From contig JAOANR010000004.1 in the NCBI GenBank assembly GCA_030278955.1, positions 21,708,976-21,772,975 of the forward strand: 64,000 bases of DNA. Reading direction: 5' to 3'. This stretch comes from Hygrophila difformis (taxonomy: Eukaryota; Streptophyta; Magnoliopsida; Lamiales; Acanthaceae). Positions within the stretch are counted from its first letter, which is position 1, and each line of letters opens with the position of its first letter. The position numbers and the translations under genes are program-made. Positions 10,944-21,467 of this stretch are shown here, piece after piece. The notes beneath the pieces were generated by a model, which did no database searches, was not told where the DNA came from, and worked only from the letters and a program-made list of their open reading frames with translations.

Positions 10944-12960
10944 ACTTGTAACACCCCGATTTTTGGTCACCCAGGTCGGGATGTCACCGCCACACCTCCC
11001 TAGTAAGATACGGTTTCTCCGGCTTACTAAAGAGATGCAAGGCTAGGTATTTCAGTATTTAAAAATATTTAAAACATTTGCAAACAGCCCATACAATATA
11101 GTCTCGAAAATAATAATATCATAATGCAGCGGAAATAATATTTAAGTATAATATTGCAGCAAAAATGTAAATAAGACCGACATGGTCAAAACACGGGTTA
11201 AACAGGCCCGTTTATTCTATCGTCTAATGCAAGAATTTAAAATAATAAGTTTCGCAAAATATAAGTCCCCCCATGCATGAACGTGCTCATGTCTGTTCCA
11301 CACACTCTGTAAGGAAAAAGGAAAAATACACGGTTTGGTCAGCACAACTTGCTGAGTAAGTTAACACATGCATGATCGTAGGGTTTAAAAGCCGTTAATT
11401 TAATATTTACATAAAAACATGATAATACCATAAATAATTCAATTTAATTATTTAACCAATTTGCATAATATTTCATGGCACGAGACAACAATACATTTAG
11501 CATAATTTAAAAATGAAAGCTATAATTAATTTAAACAAAGCATTTAACAATTTAAACGACAACTATAAATAATCCAATTCAATTTTAATTCCCCCATTAC
11601 ATCCCCGATTTAGTAATTTCAAGTGTTTCACGATTGCATCGCGATATCAACAAGTTTAGCCGGAAACCGGCGGACGCAGCCGTATCTGCCATACCCAGTA
11701 CCACTCCGGAGCCTCGGGAAACCCATGTGGATATTCACGAGAGTGTAGGCCATATATCTCATGCCGTTTTGGCAATATCATATCTCAAATTTCGCGCGGG
11801 GCACCATCGTCCATAAAGGCACGAAGTGAATCATTAGGAGGGCACCCTGCAGAGCACTCACCCCCTAATTTTAAAAGATCAAGTTTGTAAAGGGGATTTC
11901 CTAAATTCTAGATTTCATGTATTTATTTCAAGGAGTCTTCTACTCGTTTAAACCTTAAAGCCTAGTTTCACCGTTTCAACAAGATTTCAAGATTTGACCC
12001 GGTAAACCGCTGTTTACTCTAAAATTAATTTAAAATCAGATTTAAGTTCAAAAATTCCGAAAATTTACAACAGACTCAGAAGCATCGAGATAAACAACTT
12101 TCATGTTTTAACTTTTTCAATCCGAGATACCGAAACAGGTCAAAAACGTCAATTTTCGCATATCATTAATCTGTCCGAATTTCGTGTACAGCAGTTCAAG
12201 TTTATCAAGATCTACTATAGCAAATCAACTCCAAACTTAATGAAATTTTACAGAGACCTTCTTAAGACATTTGTCTACAACTTTCATGTTCGGCAAAAGA
12301 TCTAAATCGGCTTATAACTAATGTCAAAAACGTCATCAAGTTCAGACCTAAGTTCTGTCAAGAAATTCAAGATTCAAGTTTCAGCAGTTCGGTTTCGGGT
12401 GGATTTCATGTATCAAATCATCACAAAAAATTCTGAAAATTTTACAGGAGATAGATCTAAGCTTTAGGAATGTTTTTCATGTTTTAAGTTTTTTCGTTTG
12501 AAGACTTTTAAAGGTTCGGAAAAATTAGACAAATTCATTGCGCCGGTAGAAATTACATGTTGACAGATTTGCGAAAGTTTCGATTAAGCTTTTAGTTTTA
12601 CGTATTTTAATTACTCCCAAAACCATGTAAGTGTCAACTTACAGATTCGTAGTCGTTCGAGATCATCGAGTTCGGAGGCGTGGCTTCCAGTCCACCGTTT
12701 ATCCTCTCCGTTAGTCGGGTTCTTCGTTCTAGATCCGATTCGGGGTGTAGAGAAGAAAACAAGAGAGTTAGGGTTTCGTTTTTGAATTAAAAAGGAGATG
12801 GATGAACAGATCAGACTTACCACCACGTTGGAAGACTTCCGAATTCGTCCAAACAGTCTCCGGCTTGGTTTTGGTGCCTCCGATGACTTCCGGATCTAGG
12901 GTTTTGTGTATAGAGAGTATCGTAGGGTTTTGAAAAGTGTTCGGGGCTTCCAAGAGGTGT

Positions 12961-12968
12961 TATTTATA
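12961..12968 (-). promoter_or_regulatory. TATA box of element B LTR
   Basis: The minus strand reads TATAAATA. The GC-rich module begins about 119 bp upstream in transcription sense. Confidence 0.6.
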
Positions 12969-13086
12969 GATAGGCACGACCTAGGGACGTCCAAGGTCGG
13001 CCTTGGTGAGTCTTGAGCCGAAAGGTGTTCAACCGAAGTCGGAAAATCCGGATTCGGGCGAGTGAATCTCGCAACCGGCGAATCTG

Positions 13087-13149
13087 TCGCGTGGCGCGGT
13101 CGTGGCGCGCCGTTTCCCTCTTTACCGCGCGGCCACCGCGCGGCACTCG
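13087..13149. promoter_or_regulatory. GC-rich CCGCGCGGT module, element B LTR
   Basis: A 63-bp block rich in CGCG, with repeated CCGCGCGG and GGCGCGCC words, in an AT-rich LTR. The same layout recurs at 43329-43411, 47040-47110, 50393-50455, 51306-51365, 55240-55305 and 60921-60975. Confidence 0.6.
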
Positions 13150-13534
13150 CCTGGACTTCGGTCCGGGCGGGTCGTGCGATCCGTCGTGCCTTTACTCCTC
13201 TCTTTCGGACTTCTATGCCCCTATGCTCCCGGATTCCGATTTCCGGGCCATCTTCGGGTTCCTATTTCCTCTCTAAATTTTTACTCGGGTCTAAATGCAT
13301 GTTTGGACTCGAATTCTCGAGTTCATTGGTGTCGGGTTTCGGTGTACAATTTATTTGATTAAATTGTCTTGCGTATTGGAATTTGCTTCCTTTTTAGATT
13401 CAACTTCATTTCTCATTTCTTTCTCTCTTTATTTATTTAGTGTATTTGTTTATTATTTATTTATTGTATTTATTTTATTTATTGTTTATTTATTTAATTA
13501 TTTGTTTTATTTTGCAAAATTCTCGGGTATTACA

Positions 13535-14125
13535 AAAACTATCTTTTTTGCAAGTTGGTTCCATTTTGCTTTTCCAAAAAAAAAAGTTGGTTCCATTTTT
13601 AAAAATTTTTATATTTTCGACATCAAGTTTGGATGAAAAATGAATGTTTTGGTACTATGTTTGGAGGAAAAGCATGACAGAATTATCTAAAATATCCATT
13701 TTACATCCAAATTTTGGTACGAAAATGTTAAAATTTATTAATACGCGATACCATTCTCTACTTATTTAACTGTATATGTCTCAACTATGGATGACTGGTG
13801 AGTCTCAAGCTTACTTCAGAATACACCGTCATCGCCAAAAATGCCCACATGGAGTCCGACCACAAGATTCAGAGCCAAATTACGGTTTTGTATATCTTTA
13901 AAAGATTAACATTTAAAGGATTAAAAAAATTGATAATAAATCCTATTGTAGAGTGAAAACGCAAATGCAATGTAAAGACGAGGGTATTTTAATTACGGAA
14001 AATGATTCGGTAGGTTACTAATCCAGTATACATGAATTTTTTTTTCCTTTCCGACAGTGCCGGATCTAAAAAAATTCTAAGTGGTGTCCCAAAAAATAGT
14101 AAAAGCCATCTTGAAATTATGAATA
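13535..14125. other. Intergenic stretch between elements B and G
   Basis: AT-rich sequence with no coding signal or transposon end that I can see. It is the original flank into which element G inserted; the sequence resumes at 20350. Confidence 0.6.
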
Positions 14126-14299
14126 GTAATTGTAAACACGTAAATTTTGTTCGTCAATGAAAATGCGACACGTGTTTTTAGATATTAATTTAATTACTTT
14201 TAGGCATTTTAAATAAATTAAATGCTTGAAATAATTATTAATATTTATTGGGTCATTTGGATCTATCAAGCCAAATTGATTTAATTATATTGGGCCAAT

Positions 14300-14540
14300 G
14301 TGGACAAGTCCAAATGAAAGACCCACAAGCCCCATGGCCAATGGATACTTGAAGCAGGTCAGCCCATGAAAATTAATCGATGTGGATAAGTCCAAATGAA
14401 AGACCCACAAGGTTATGATCCAATGGATACTTGAAGCAGGTCAGTCCATGGAAATCAGTCAATGTGAACAAGCCCAGATGAAAGGCCCACATGACCCGAT
14501 AAAAAGGTGGATTGGACCAACCCATCGATTGGCCCATCAT
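14300..14540. repeat. ~82-bp tandem repeat in U3 of element G
   Basis: Two full and one partial unit start near 14300, 14381 and 14463, each with GTCCAAATGAAAGACCCACA or a close variant. Tandem U3 repeats just upstream of a TATA box are a common enhancer layout. Confidence 0.7.
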
Positions 14541-14564
14541 TCACAAACCCTAGGGTTTTCCCTC

Positions 14565-14572
14565 TATAAATA
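14565..14572 (+). promoter_or_regulatory. TATA box of element G LTR
   Basis: TATAAATA in CTCTATAAATAGAGG, with a telobox-like AAACCCTAGGGTTT just upstream. The same box in the 3' LTR is at 19877-19884. Confidence 0.8.
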
Positions 14573-14619
14573 GAGGCACCCTGTCACACATTATGAAGAG
14601 GTCTCCATACACTACTCAC

Positions 14620-14803
14620 TCTCAAGACTCATATACTTGAGATTCTACAGCAACAAAACGCTGCAGAAATATTAAAGAGGCAAAGAAGGATCAAATACAC
14701 TTCTACAACCTCTAAACAGTCATACTCTGAGATTCATACACTCAGACACATAGAGAGACGACTCATACACGTCTACTCATTCTCAAGACTCATACACTTG
14801 AGA
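14620..14803 (+). other. Array of four hairpins with conserved loop, element G leader
   Basis: Four inverted repeats share a 9-nt loop: ACTCATATA, ATTCATACA, ACTCATACA, ACTCATACA. Stems are TCTCAAG/CTTGAGA (14620-14642), TCTGAG/CTCAGA (14726-14746), AGACG/CGTCT (14756-14774) and TCTCAAG/CTTGAGA (14781-14803). They begin about 50 bp after the TATA box, so they should be in the transcript. The 3' LTR repeats them at 19932-20115. Confidence 0.85.
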
Positions 14804-15037
14804 TCTTACAGCAACAAAACGCTGTAGAAATTCCGAGAAGCCGGAGAAGAAGCATAAAAATATCTCGACGTCTTCAAAGCTGGAGGAATCAAAGGAGTAC
14901 CAGAAGTCGAACCCATATAGTTTGATTTTCTACATGTTATTTGATATTTAAATTTCTCTGTAATTGTAGACGTTTCTTGTGAAATTAATAAAATTATTTT
15001 GCAGTTTCTGTCTACGCATTTTTGCACCTACAGATTT

Positions 15038-15054
15038 TGGCACGCCCAGTGGGA
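15038..15054 (+). other. Primer-binding site, element G
   Basis: TGGCACGCCCAGTGGGA lies six bases after the 5' LTR. It has the form of the tRNA-complementary sites of Tat/Ogre-like elements; I do not assign the tRNA with certainty. Confidence 0.65.
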
Positions 15055-15098
15055 CACTTCTACCTTTCATCTCCTCCAACGAAGACTAAAGATCATAT

Positions 15099-16217
15099 AT
15101 GGCTCCAACGATCGTTTGGGACATCTCCAAAAGCAACTCTCTCAAATCCGGTGTTGCTAATAATCCCGACATCACTACGAGGAACACAAAGAACACCATC
15201 AAAGATGTTGCGGTCATGAAGCATGTTGATCTGTTCCTTCCACAACACTCTAAAGCTTCAAGATCCACTTCGTCTCCTTCAAGCCCGCGGGAAGATCGAG
15301 ACCATACCTCAAGTCTTCCCCATGTTGACGTAATGATGGTGGATGCAACCACTTTGGAAGAACAAATTACCAACTTGACGAAGATGGTCGAGATGCTTGT
15401 CAAGCGTGCCGAAATTCGAGATGCTCATCTAGACAAACTCATGAACACACTTGAAGGTTCTAATGGAGATCGAGTCAGCAATGTGCCAAAAGATATCCAT
15501 GAAGAATTGGAGACATCCCAACAAGACGCATTGGAGAAGGAAACGATACATGTTGATGTCCAAGCCACTCCTGAAAGCTTCATCGTCGAAACTTTGAAGA
15601 AAGATGTCCCGGCAAGCTCAATATCATCCTTGATGTACTCCAAGCCCTACACCGTTCGAATTGATTCTATGAAGATGCCGATCAGTTACCAACCGCCAAA
15701 GTTTCAACAATTTGATGGCGAAGGAAATCCCAAGCAACACATTGCCCACTTCGTGGAAACTTGCAACGACGCAGGAACATATGATGATCAACTCGTCAAA
15801 CAATTCGTACGATCTCTCAAAGGAAATGCATTTGACTGGTATACCAACTTGGAGCCCAGAAGTATTGACAGTTGGGGGCAACTTGAACAGGAGTTCCTAA
15901 ACCGCTTCTACAGCACAAGGCGTACCGTTAGCATGATAGAGCTCACGAACGCGTGCCAATCAAACGGCGAACCGGTGATCGAGTACATCAACCGTTGGAG
16001 AAGTCTAAGTCTCAACTGCAAAGATCACCTGTCTGGAGCATCGGCGATAGAGATGTGCATTCAAGGCATGCATTGGGATCTCTTATACATTCTACAAGGT
16101 ATTCGGCCTCAAACATTTGAAGAATTGGCTACCCGTGCTCACGATATGGAATTGAGTCTGGCATCAATGAAACTTCATCAAATTGAAGACGTCGAACAAG
16201 AATCGAAGGAGTTCTAG
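15099..16217 (+). CDS. gag of element G (372 aa)
   Basis: An intact ORF with ATG at 15099, the first good ATG after the primer-binding site. Residues 1-190 are Ser/Asp-rich with a short helix ([20 protein letters not shown]). Residues about 195-340 form a retrotransposon gag capsid-like domain ([19 protein letters not shown], then [29 protein letters not shown], and EYINRWRSL). No CCHC zinc knuckle follows. The last ~8 codons run into a segment derived from the R/U5 end of the LTR, which supplies the stop codon. Gag forms the particle; all enzymes must come from another element. Confidence 0.92.
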   Translation: MAPTIVWDISKSNSLKSGVANNPDITTRNTKNTIKDVAVMKHVDLFLPQHSKASRSTSSPSSPREDRDHTSSLPHVDVMMVDATTLEEQITNLTKMVEMLVKRAEIRDAHLDKLMNTLEGSNGDRVSNVPKDIHEELETSQQDALEKETIHVDVQATPESFIVETLKKDVPASSISSLMYSKPYTVRIDSMKMPISYQPPKFQQFDGEGNPKQHIAHFVETCNDAGTYDDQLVKQFVRSLKGNAFDWYTNLEPRSIDSWGQLEQEFLNRFYSTRRTVSMIELTNACQSNGEPVIEYINRWRSLSLNCKDHLSGASAIEMCIQGMHWDLLYILQGIRPQTFEELATRAHDMELSLASMKLHQIEDVEQESKEF

Positions 16218-16330
16218 AAGTTGAACCCACAAATTGTTTGATGTTCTTAAATTCATTTGTATTTCTGTAAATTGTATAGACCGTGAATTGTGAATTAATA
16301 AAATTATTTGCAGTTGCTTGTCTATCAATT
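16190..16330 (+). repeat. Internal LTR-like (R/U5) segment after gag
   Basis: Sequence from about GACGTC to CTATCAATTTT is a diverged copy of the LTR 3' part at 14868-15023: shared blocks are GAACCCA, TTTGATNTTC and AATTAATAAAATTATTT followed by GCAGTT. It supplies the gag stop and an AATAAA signal. Confidence 0.75.
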
Positions 16331-16339
16331 TTCTGTTCT

Positions 16340-16945
16340 ATCAAGATGATCAAGCTCAAAGCCCATCCTGAAGCAGTCAAATCTCTAAGTCTCTAAACCT
16401 TCACGAGGATCAAGCTCAAAGCCCATCCTGAAGTCCTTCAAGTCTTCAAGCCTTCACGAGAATCAAGCTCAAAGGCCCTCTCGACGTCATTCAAATCTTC
16501 AAGTCTTCGAACTCTTCACGAGGATCAAGCTCAAAGCCCCTCTTGAAGTCCTTCAAATCTTCAAGTCTTCAAATCCTTTAAGATGATCAAGCTCAAGCCC
16601 ATCCTGAAGCAGTCAAATCTCCAAGTCTCTAAACCTTCGCGATGATCAAGCTCGAAGCCCCTCCTGAAGTCCTTCAAGTCTTCAAGCCTTCACGAGGATC
16701 AAGTTCAAGGCCCCTCTCAAAGTCCTTCAAATCTTCAAGTCTCCAAGCCTTCAGAGGATCAAGTTCAAAGCCCCTCTCGAAGTCCTTCAAATCTTCAAGT
16801 CTCCAAGCCTTCGCTAAGATCAAGCTCAAAGCCCCTCTCGAAGTCTTTCAAATCTTCAAGTATTCAAACCCTCCAAGAGGATCAAGCTCGAAGCCCCTCT
16901 CGAAGTTCTCCAAATTTTATGCCTTCAATAGGATTAAGCCCAAAA
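16340..16945. repeat. ~60-75-bp tandem repeat array in element G
   Basis: About nine units, each with GAGGATCAAGCTCAAAGCCC or a variant followed by TCCTGAAG/TCTCGAAG and CTTCAAATCTTCAAGTCT. Unit length varies. Such arrays are frequent in Tat/Ogre-like elements. Confidence 0.85.
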
Positions 16946-17375
16946 GCCTCTATTGAAGTAAGAAAACACATTACTGGACAGTCAAATCACCTTCAAGGAT
17001 GCCGAAAGTTCCTCTCAAAGTTCTTCGTTGTCCATGTCCAACATATCTTGCATGGATTACATCGAATCGAGGCCCTTGATCCAAAACATTAAGGGAAAAA
17101 GCCTAAAACATGATCCTGAAGACCAAACGCATCTTCAACAAAGTCCAAACTCCCAACAGATGATGACTGGGGGCAATGGGCTAAAGTCCATGCGACAAGC
17201 CATCAACATAGAAGGTGGTTGACATAATCGTTGCAAAGTCTTGAAAGAAAATCAAGTCATGCTCCTTGACGCACGAGCTTAAACTGCACGTTACTCTTCG
17301 CCTGCAAGAGTATAAACAAAAAATAGGCAAAACAAAAATGTGATGTAAAGAAAAATGCATCACTTGAACTACGTG

Positions 17376-17412
17376 ATGGCTTGATTCCCAAAAGGGATAC
17401 ATAGGCAACTTG
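17376..17412 (+). other. Conserved TACGTAGGCA-type motif, element G
   Basis: GGCTTGATTCCC, then AAAA, then GGGATACATAGGCAACTTGG. CCC and GGG halves pair. Related to the motifs in elements A, C and D. Confidence 0.6.
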
Positions 17413-18189
17413 GCCAAATTCCAAGTGCAGCCGCAAATTCAAAAAAAAAATCGTATATTGTTTTGGAAAGGTTGATTACTCTTCATCTAAGTGTGTGGAA
17501 TTCATGTGCTTCAAGATTGAAAAAAAAAACTGGGGCAAACAATAAAGACGAAAAACAAAGTACTCTTTATTGCTTCAAGACTTAACATTTACATTGTGGG
17601 ATTACAAAACATCAAGGAAGAAAATTAAAGCAACAAAATTCAAAGATCTGCACTATATTAGTTTGGCGAACCGAGGCTTGTCAATATAGTTTTCTTCATG
17701 ATACTTCTCCAAGTCCACTAGCAGGGCATATCCATCCATGAAAGCGGTCTTCCAGACAATTGTGGTGTCCTTTAAGCAAATGTTTGTAAAGATGCCTTGA
17801 AAGAAGTTAAAAGAATTGGAAGGAAATTAAAGCTCTTCAGAAATTCCTCATGCTGGTAAGCTGATTGGTCTCCAAATCCTTCCCGAAAAAAGAAGAGAAT
17901 TTGCATTAGGAAAATAATGCAAAACAATATGCAGGATAAAAAAAAAAAAAAAAAAAAAGCAAAGCAATAAAAATTTGGGCTCATTTCTAATTACCAAATT
18001 ATTTGAGAAGCAAAGGCTTAAACATCCGAGATCAAATTGCACTGGCTAACAATGAGTCATGTCTACAGTTATTTATTACAATAGAGAAAGCAGCAACTTC
18101 CCAAATCAAAGAAAAAGTCAATGCAACCACTCCCACTTCTCAAGCACGGAGACAGACGACTTCTCGGATCGACTCCTGCAAAAGAAAAA

Positions 18190-18900
18190 TTAAAAAAAAA
18201 AAAAAAAGCAGCCATGCCATTCTTTGTCTAGACAAATCACCAACGAAAATTCTGCTCCACAGCATCGGCGACTTCTCCAACGGCGGAACAGCTGCAGGGG
18301 CTGCTCTCTCCGTCCAGCGTGCAGCGCCGACGGGCGTCGGTGGCTTCCTCGCGGGTTGAGCTCCGGACAGCAGGACGACGCAGCAGCATCATCCCAGTGA
18401 CAGTGCGGTTCTTCCTTCCTCCGGCCATGGGCCTCCTCTCCGGCCTCCTTCATCGTAGCGGCGACGTTGAACGGGGATCGGTGGCGGACTCCAGCGACTG
18501 AGCGGCGGCGACGGGTCTCAAGCAACGGCTTGGTCCCAACAACAGCAAGCGACGGCGGAGAGCAGCAGCGCGGAACAGCGACAAGCGCGGCGCGACGGCA
18601 GAAATGCAGCAGCGTTTCATCTGAACTAGCGGCGGCTCCCTTCAACCCCCTCAGACAGCGGCGGCACGAGCAGAGCTCCCCTTGGACGGCTCTTTCTCCT
18701 TCGGCCACGAGTGGACAACAGCTGAGTCGGACGACATTGATCGTACTCAGCGGCTTCCTCGGGTTGGCACTCCAACTGCACGGGCTTCAGCAACGGCTCT
18801 CCTCCCTGGCAGCGCTTCTCCCTCCAACGACGGCCTCCTTGTGCGACGTCAGTGGCTTAGAGAATGGGCACAGCTTTATAGAGGATGGGAATAAAGTTTC
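18190..18900. other. GC-rich block in element G with antisense ORF
   Basis: A sharply GC-rich stretch (from about 18250) in an otherwise AT-rich element. The minus strand is open for 172 codons (18190-18708), but the peptide is low-complexity (Arg, Ala, Ser, Cys) and ends in a poly-Phe run from an A-tract, so I do not call a protein. It may be captured host sequence or a GC-biased untranslated region. Confidence 0.45.
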
Positions 18901-19351
18901 AATGTGATATGGAAACGGCATTCACAAAGATATGATACGGATTTGCCCGAGATATTTGCAGATACAGAAATTCAAATCAATATTGGATGCAACATTGAAG
19001 GCTTGTTCCGGGGAATTAATTGCAGGCCAATTACTTCGTATTGGTACAAGAATGGAAATGCAATATCATAAAAGAGATCTGCACAGATTTCACCCAGTCA
19101 GAGCAAATTGAGATTTGCCAAGTAAATTGATTTGCAAAAATCTATTCAATATTTGATCAAATTTGATATCTTGGAAAGATTGGAATATGCTTGCCATCCG
19201 GGAGTTAAAATTTATTGCAGGAACAATTTAAAAAATGGGGAAACTTGGGTCCAAAGAAAAAATGGCAACGTCAAAAGTTTGACAAGAAGAAAAATAAAAT
19301 CAGCCCGCAAAAGAAGCAAAGAAAATGGCAACATGAAAGTTTGTCATACGA

Positions 19352-19382
<31 letters not shown>

Positions 19383-19424
19383 TTCGAGACTCGTTCACGT
19401 CTCAAATATTTTACTGCCGTCAAC

Positions 19425-19442
19425 AAGTCTCGAGGGGGCATC
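19425..19442 (+). other. Purine tract before the 3' LTR of element G
   Basis: GTCTCGAGGGGGCATC abuts the LTR start TGTAAACACG at 19443. A GAGAC/GTCTC hairpin lies just upstream (19386-19403). Confidence 0.7.
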
Positions 19443-20344
19443 TGTAAACACGTAAATTTTGTTCGTCAATGAAAATGCGACACGTGTTTTTAGATATTAA
19501 TTTAATTACTTTTAGGCATTTTAAATAAATTAAATGCTTGAAATAATTATTAATATTTATTGGGTCATTTGGATCTATCAAGCCAAATTGATTTAATTAT
19601 ATTGGGCCAATGTGGACAAGTCCAAATGAAAGACCCACAAGCCCCATGGCCAATGGATACTTGAAGCAGGTCAGCCCATGAAAATTAATCGATGTGGATA
19701 AGTCCAAATGAAAGACCCACAAGGTTATGATCCAATGGATACTTGAAGCAGGTCAGTCCATGGAAATCAGTCAATGTGAACAAGCCCAGATGAAAGGCCC
19801 ACATGACCCGATAAAAAGGTGGATTGGACCAACCCATCGATTGGCCCATCATTCACAAACCCTAGGGTTTTCCCTCTATAAATAGAGGCACCCTGTCACA
19901 CATTATGAAGAGGTCTCCATACACTACTCACTCTCAAGACTCATATACTTGAGATTCTACAGCAACAAAACGCTGCAGAAATATTAAAGAGGCAAAGAAG
20001 GATCAAATACACTTCTACAACCTCTAAACAGTCATACTCTGAGATTCATACACTCAGACACATAGAGAGACGACTCATACACGTCTACTCATTCTCAAGA
20101 CTCATACACTTGAGATCTTACAGCAACAAAACGCTGTAGAAATTCCGAGAAGCCGGAGAAGAAGCATAAAAATATCTCGACGTCTTCAAAGCTGGAGGAA
20201 TCAAAGGAGTACCAGAAGTCGAACCCATATAGTTTGATTTTCTACATATTATTTGATATTTAAATTTCTCTGTAATTGTAGACGTTTCTTGTGAAATTAA
20301 TAAAATTATTTTGCAGTTTCTGTCTACGCATTTTTGCACCTACA
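19443..20344 (+). repeat. 3' LTR of element G (902 bp)
   Basis: Same length as the 5' LTR and identical except for one base that I found. Followed by the target duplication GTAAT. A minus-strand reading frame in both LTR ends is a by-product and not annotated. Confidence 0.95.
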
Positions 20345-20349
20345 GTAAT

Positions 20350-21461
20350 TATAACACAGAAAATATTGAGAAAGCTTGGTTGGAATGAATGCTTGTGGTG
20401 TCACCGTAAAAATTAAGTGGTATCACTAAACCTAATCTAATTAAATGTAAAAAAAAAAATCTACTTTAAAATAGCAGTTGGATCAATTTAACTGGTGTCC
20501 CGTGCCGCCGCTAGTTTATATGTAGTTTATATGGGAGTATATGCCACATAAATTACAAAGGCTTGAAAAAATATGAATAGCGGGTCATGTGGGAATACAA
20601 AACCCAACTATAAAGTTGAAAGGCATGTATTTAACCACCACTTTGACAAGTTATCATCCCAGTAGATTAGGTATTTGTGTATCAAGACTATTAATAAATG
20701 GCTTGACAATCCAATAGGTTCTAATTATATATACTAAATTAGAAATTGTTGATAAGACAAAGATCTGCATCTCTTAATTACTTTAATTTGATTTCACATC
20801 CCAATGCAAAGATTCGCGAACTTATCTGGCGATTACTCTTCAATTTAGGTAATCGTAGTATAATTAAAATATCAAGAATATTAATGCAAGTACCATACAA
20901 GTATCCATTACCTCAATTCATAATTATTTTTCTTGTTTTAATTTTTTTTATGTATAATAAAGTAATTTATACTAAAATTTTGAAAAAAATCTATCATATA
21001 CGTTATTAATTTATAATATTTTTAATAATTAGTAATTTTATTTTTAATATTATTTCAACATTATGAAAATAATTTCAAAAGTATAGACCCACACATTCTC
21101 TTTTAAATATATATTTAATATATAACACAAAAAATAAAATTTTATTTTGAAAGTATAAGTTTTATAAAATACTATTTTAAAGAAATAGAATAATTGTTTC
21201 AAAATTAATAATCATCAGCATTTTTACAATTTTTTTTTCTTTTATATTGACAAAAAAGAAAAAAAGAAAGAAAGAAAGAAATTCATATGTCAATTGAGGA
21301 GGTAAATGAATTTTTTGTGTATAATGAGTTTTAAATGAAAAATAGCAAATAAACAAAAAGACACAAAAGTAAACAAATACCTCGACACGGGTCTGCATTC
21401 TGCAATATGCATTGGCAATTGACAATTTGCATTGCAGTTGAAAATCTCACTCATAATTTGT
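20350..21461. other. AT-rich intergenic sequence
   Basis: Continuation of the flank seen before element G, then AT-rich sequence up to the 3' end of the GARP gene. I see no gene or mobile element. Confidence 0.6.
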
Positions 21462-21467
21462 TTTATT
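21462..21467 (-). promoter_or_regulatory. AATAAA overlapping the GARP stop codon
   Basis: The minus strand reads TGAATAAA: the stop codon shares its last base with a poly(A)-signal hexamer. Further signals may lie downstream in the AT-rich flank. Confidence 0.4.

Larger units (their letters stand above)
9819..13534 (-). mobile_element. Tekay-type element B, split by element A and internally deleted
   Basis: This is the older host of element A, also in minus orientation. It keeps a piece of reverse transcriptase and protease, then a repeat-flanked deletion that removed gag and the protease active site, then the primer-binding site and a complete 5' LTR. Its pol 3' half and 3' LTR should lie left of the window beyond element A. 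Its reverse transcriptase resembles that of element C at the right edge. Confidence 0.85.
10947..13534 (-). repeat. 5' LTR of element B (2588 bp)
   Basis: The ends on the plus strand are TGTAACACCCCG and GGGTATTACA. It is clearly related to the LTR of element C (58767-61368), with the same order of landmarks: start, small hairpins (11659-11671), TATA box and GC-rich module. Minus-strand TATAAATA lies at 12961-12968 and the GC-rich module upstream of it at 13087-13149. Confidence 0.88.
14131..15032 (+). repeat. 5' LTR of element G (902 bp)
   Basis: Starts TGTAAACACG and ends CACCTACA. U3 holds an ~82-bp tandem repeat (14300-14540) and a telobox-like AAACCCTAGGGTTT. TATAAATA at 14565-14572 is followed by four hairpins with near-identical loops (14620-14803), and AATAAA-type sequence lies near the 3' end. 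Confidence 0.95.
14131..20344 (+). mobile_element. Element G: gag-only LTR retrotransposon (TR-GAG type)
   Basis: A complete 6214-bp element: 902-bp LTRs, a primer-binding site, one gag ORF, no protease, RT, RNase H or integrase, and a purine tract before the 3' LTR. It is flanked by the 5-bp duplication GTAAT (14126-14130 and 20345-20349). The LTRs differ at one base that I found (in TCTACATGTT versus TCTACATATT). This matches the published class of terminal-repeat elements that carry only gag and depend on another element for enzymes. The gag style and primer site suggest a Tat/Ogre-like partner. Confidence 0.93.

Noticed and set aside
14806..15027. Minus-strand ORF in the element G LTR, repeated at 20118-20339
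   Set aside because: Antisense to the R/U5 region, low-complexity, kept only because the LTRs are nearly identical.
18190..18708. Antisense protein of 172 residues in element G
   Set aside because: Arg/Ser/Ala/Cys-rich composition follows GC content and it ends in a poly-Phe run from an A-tract.
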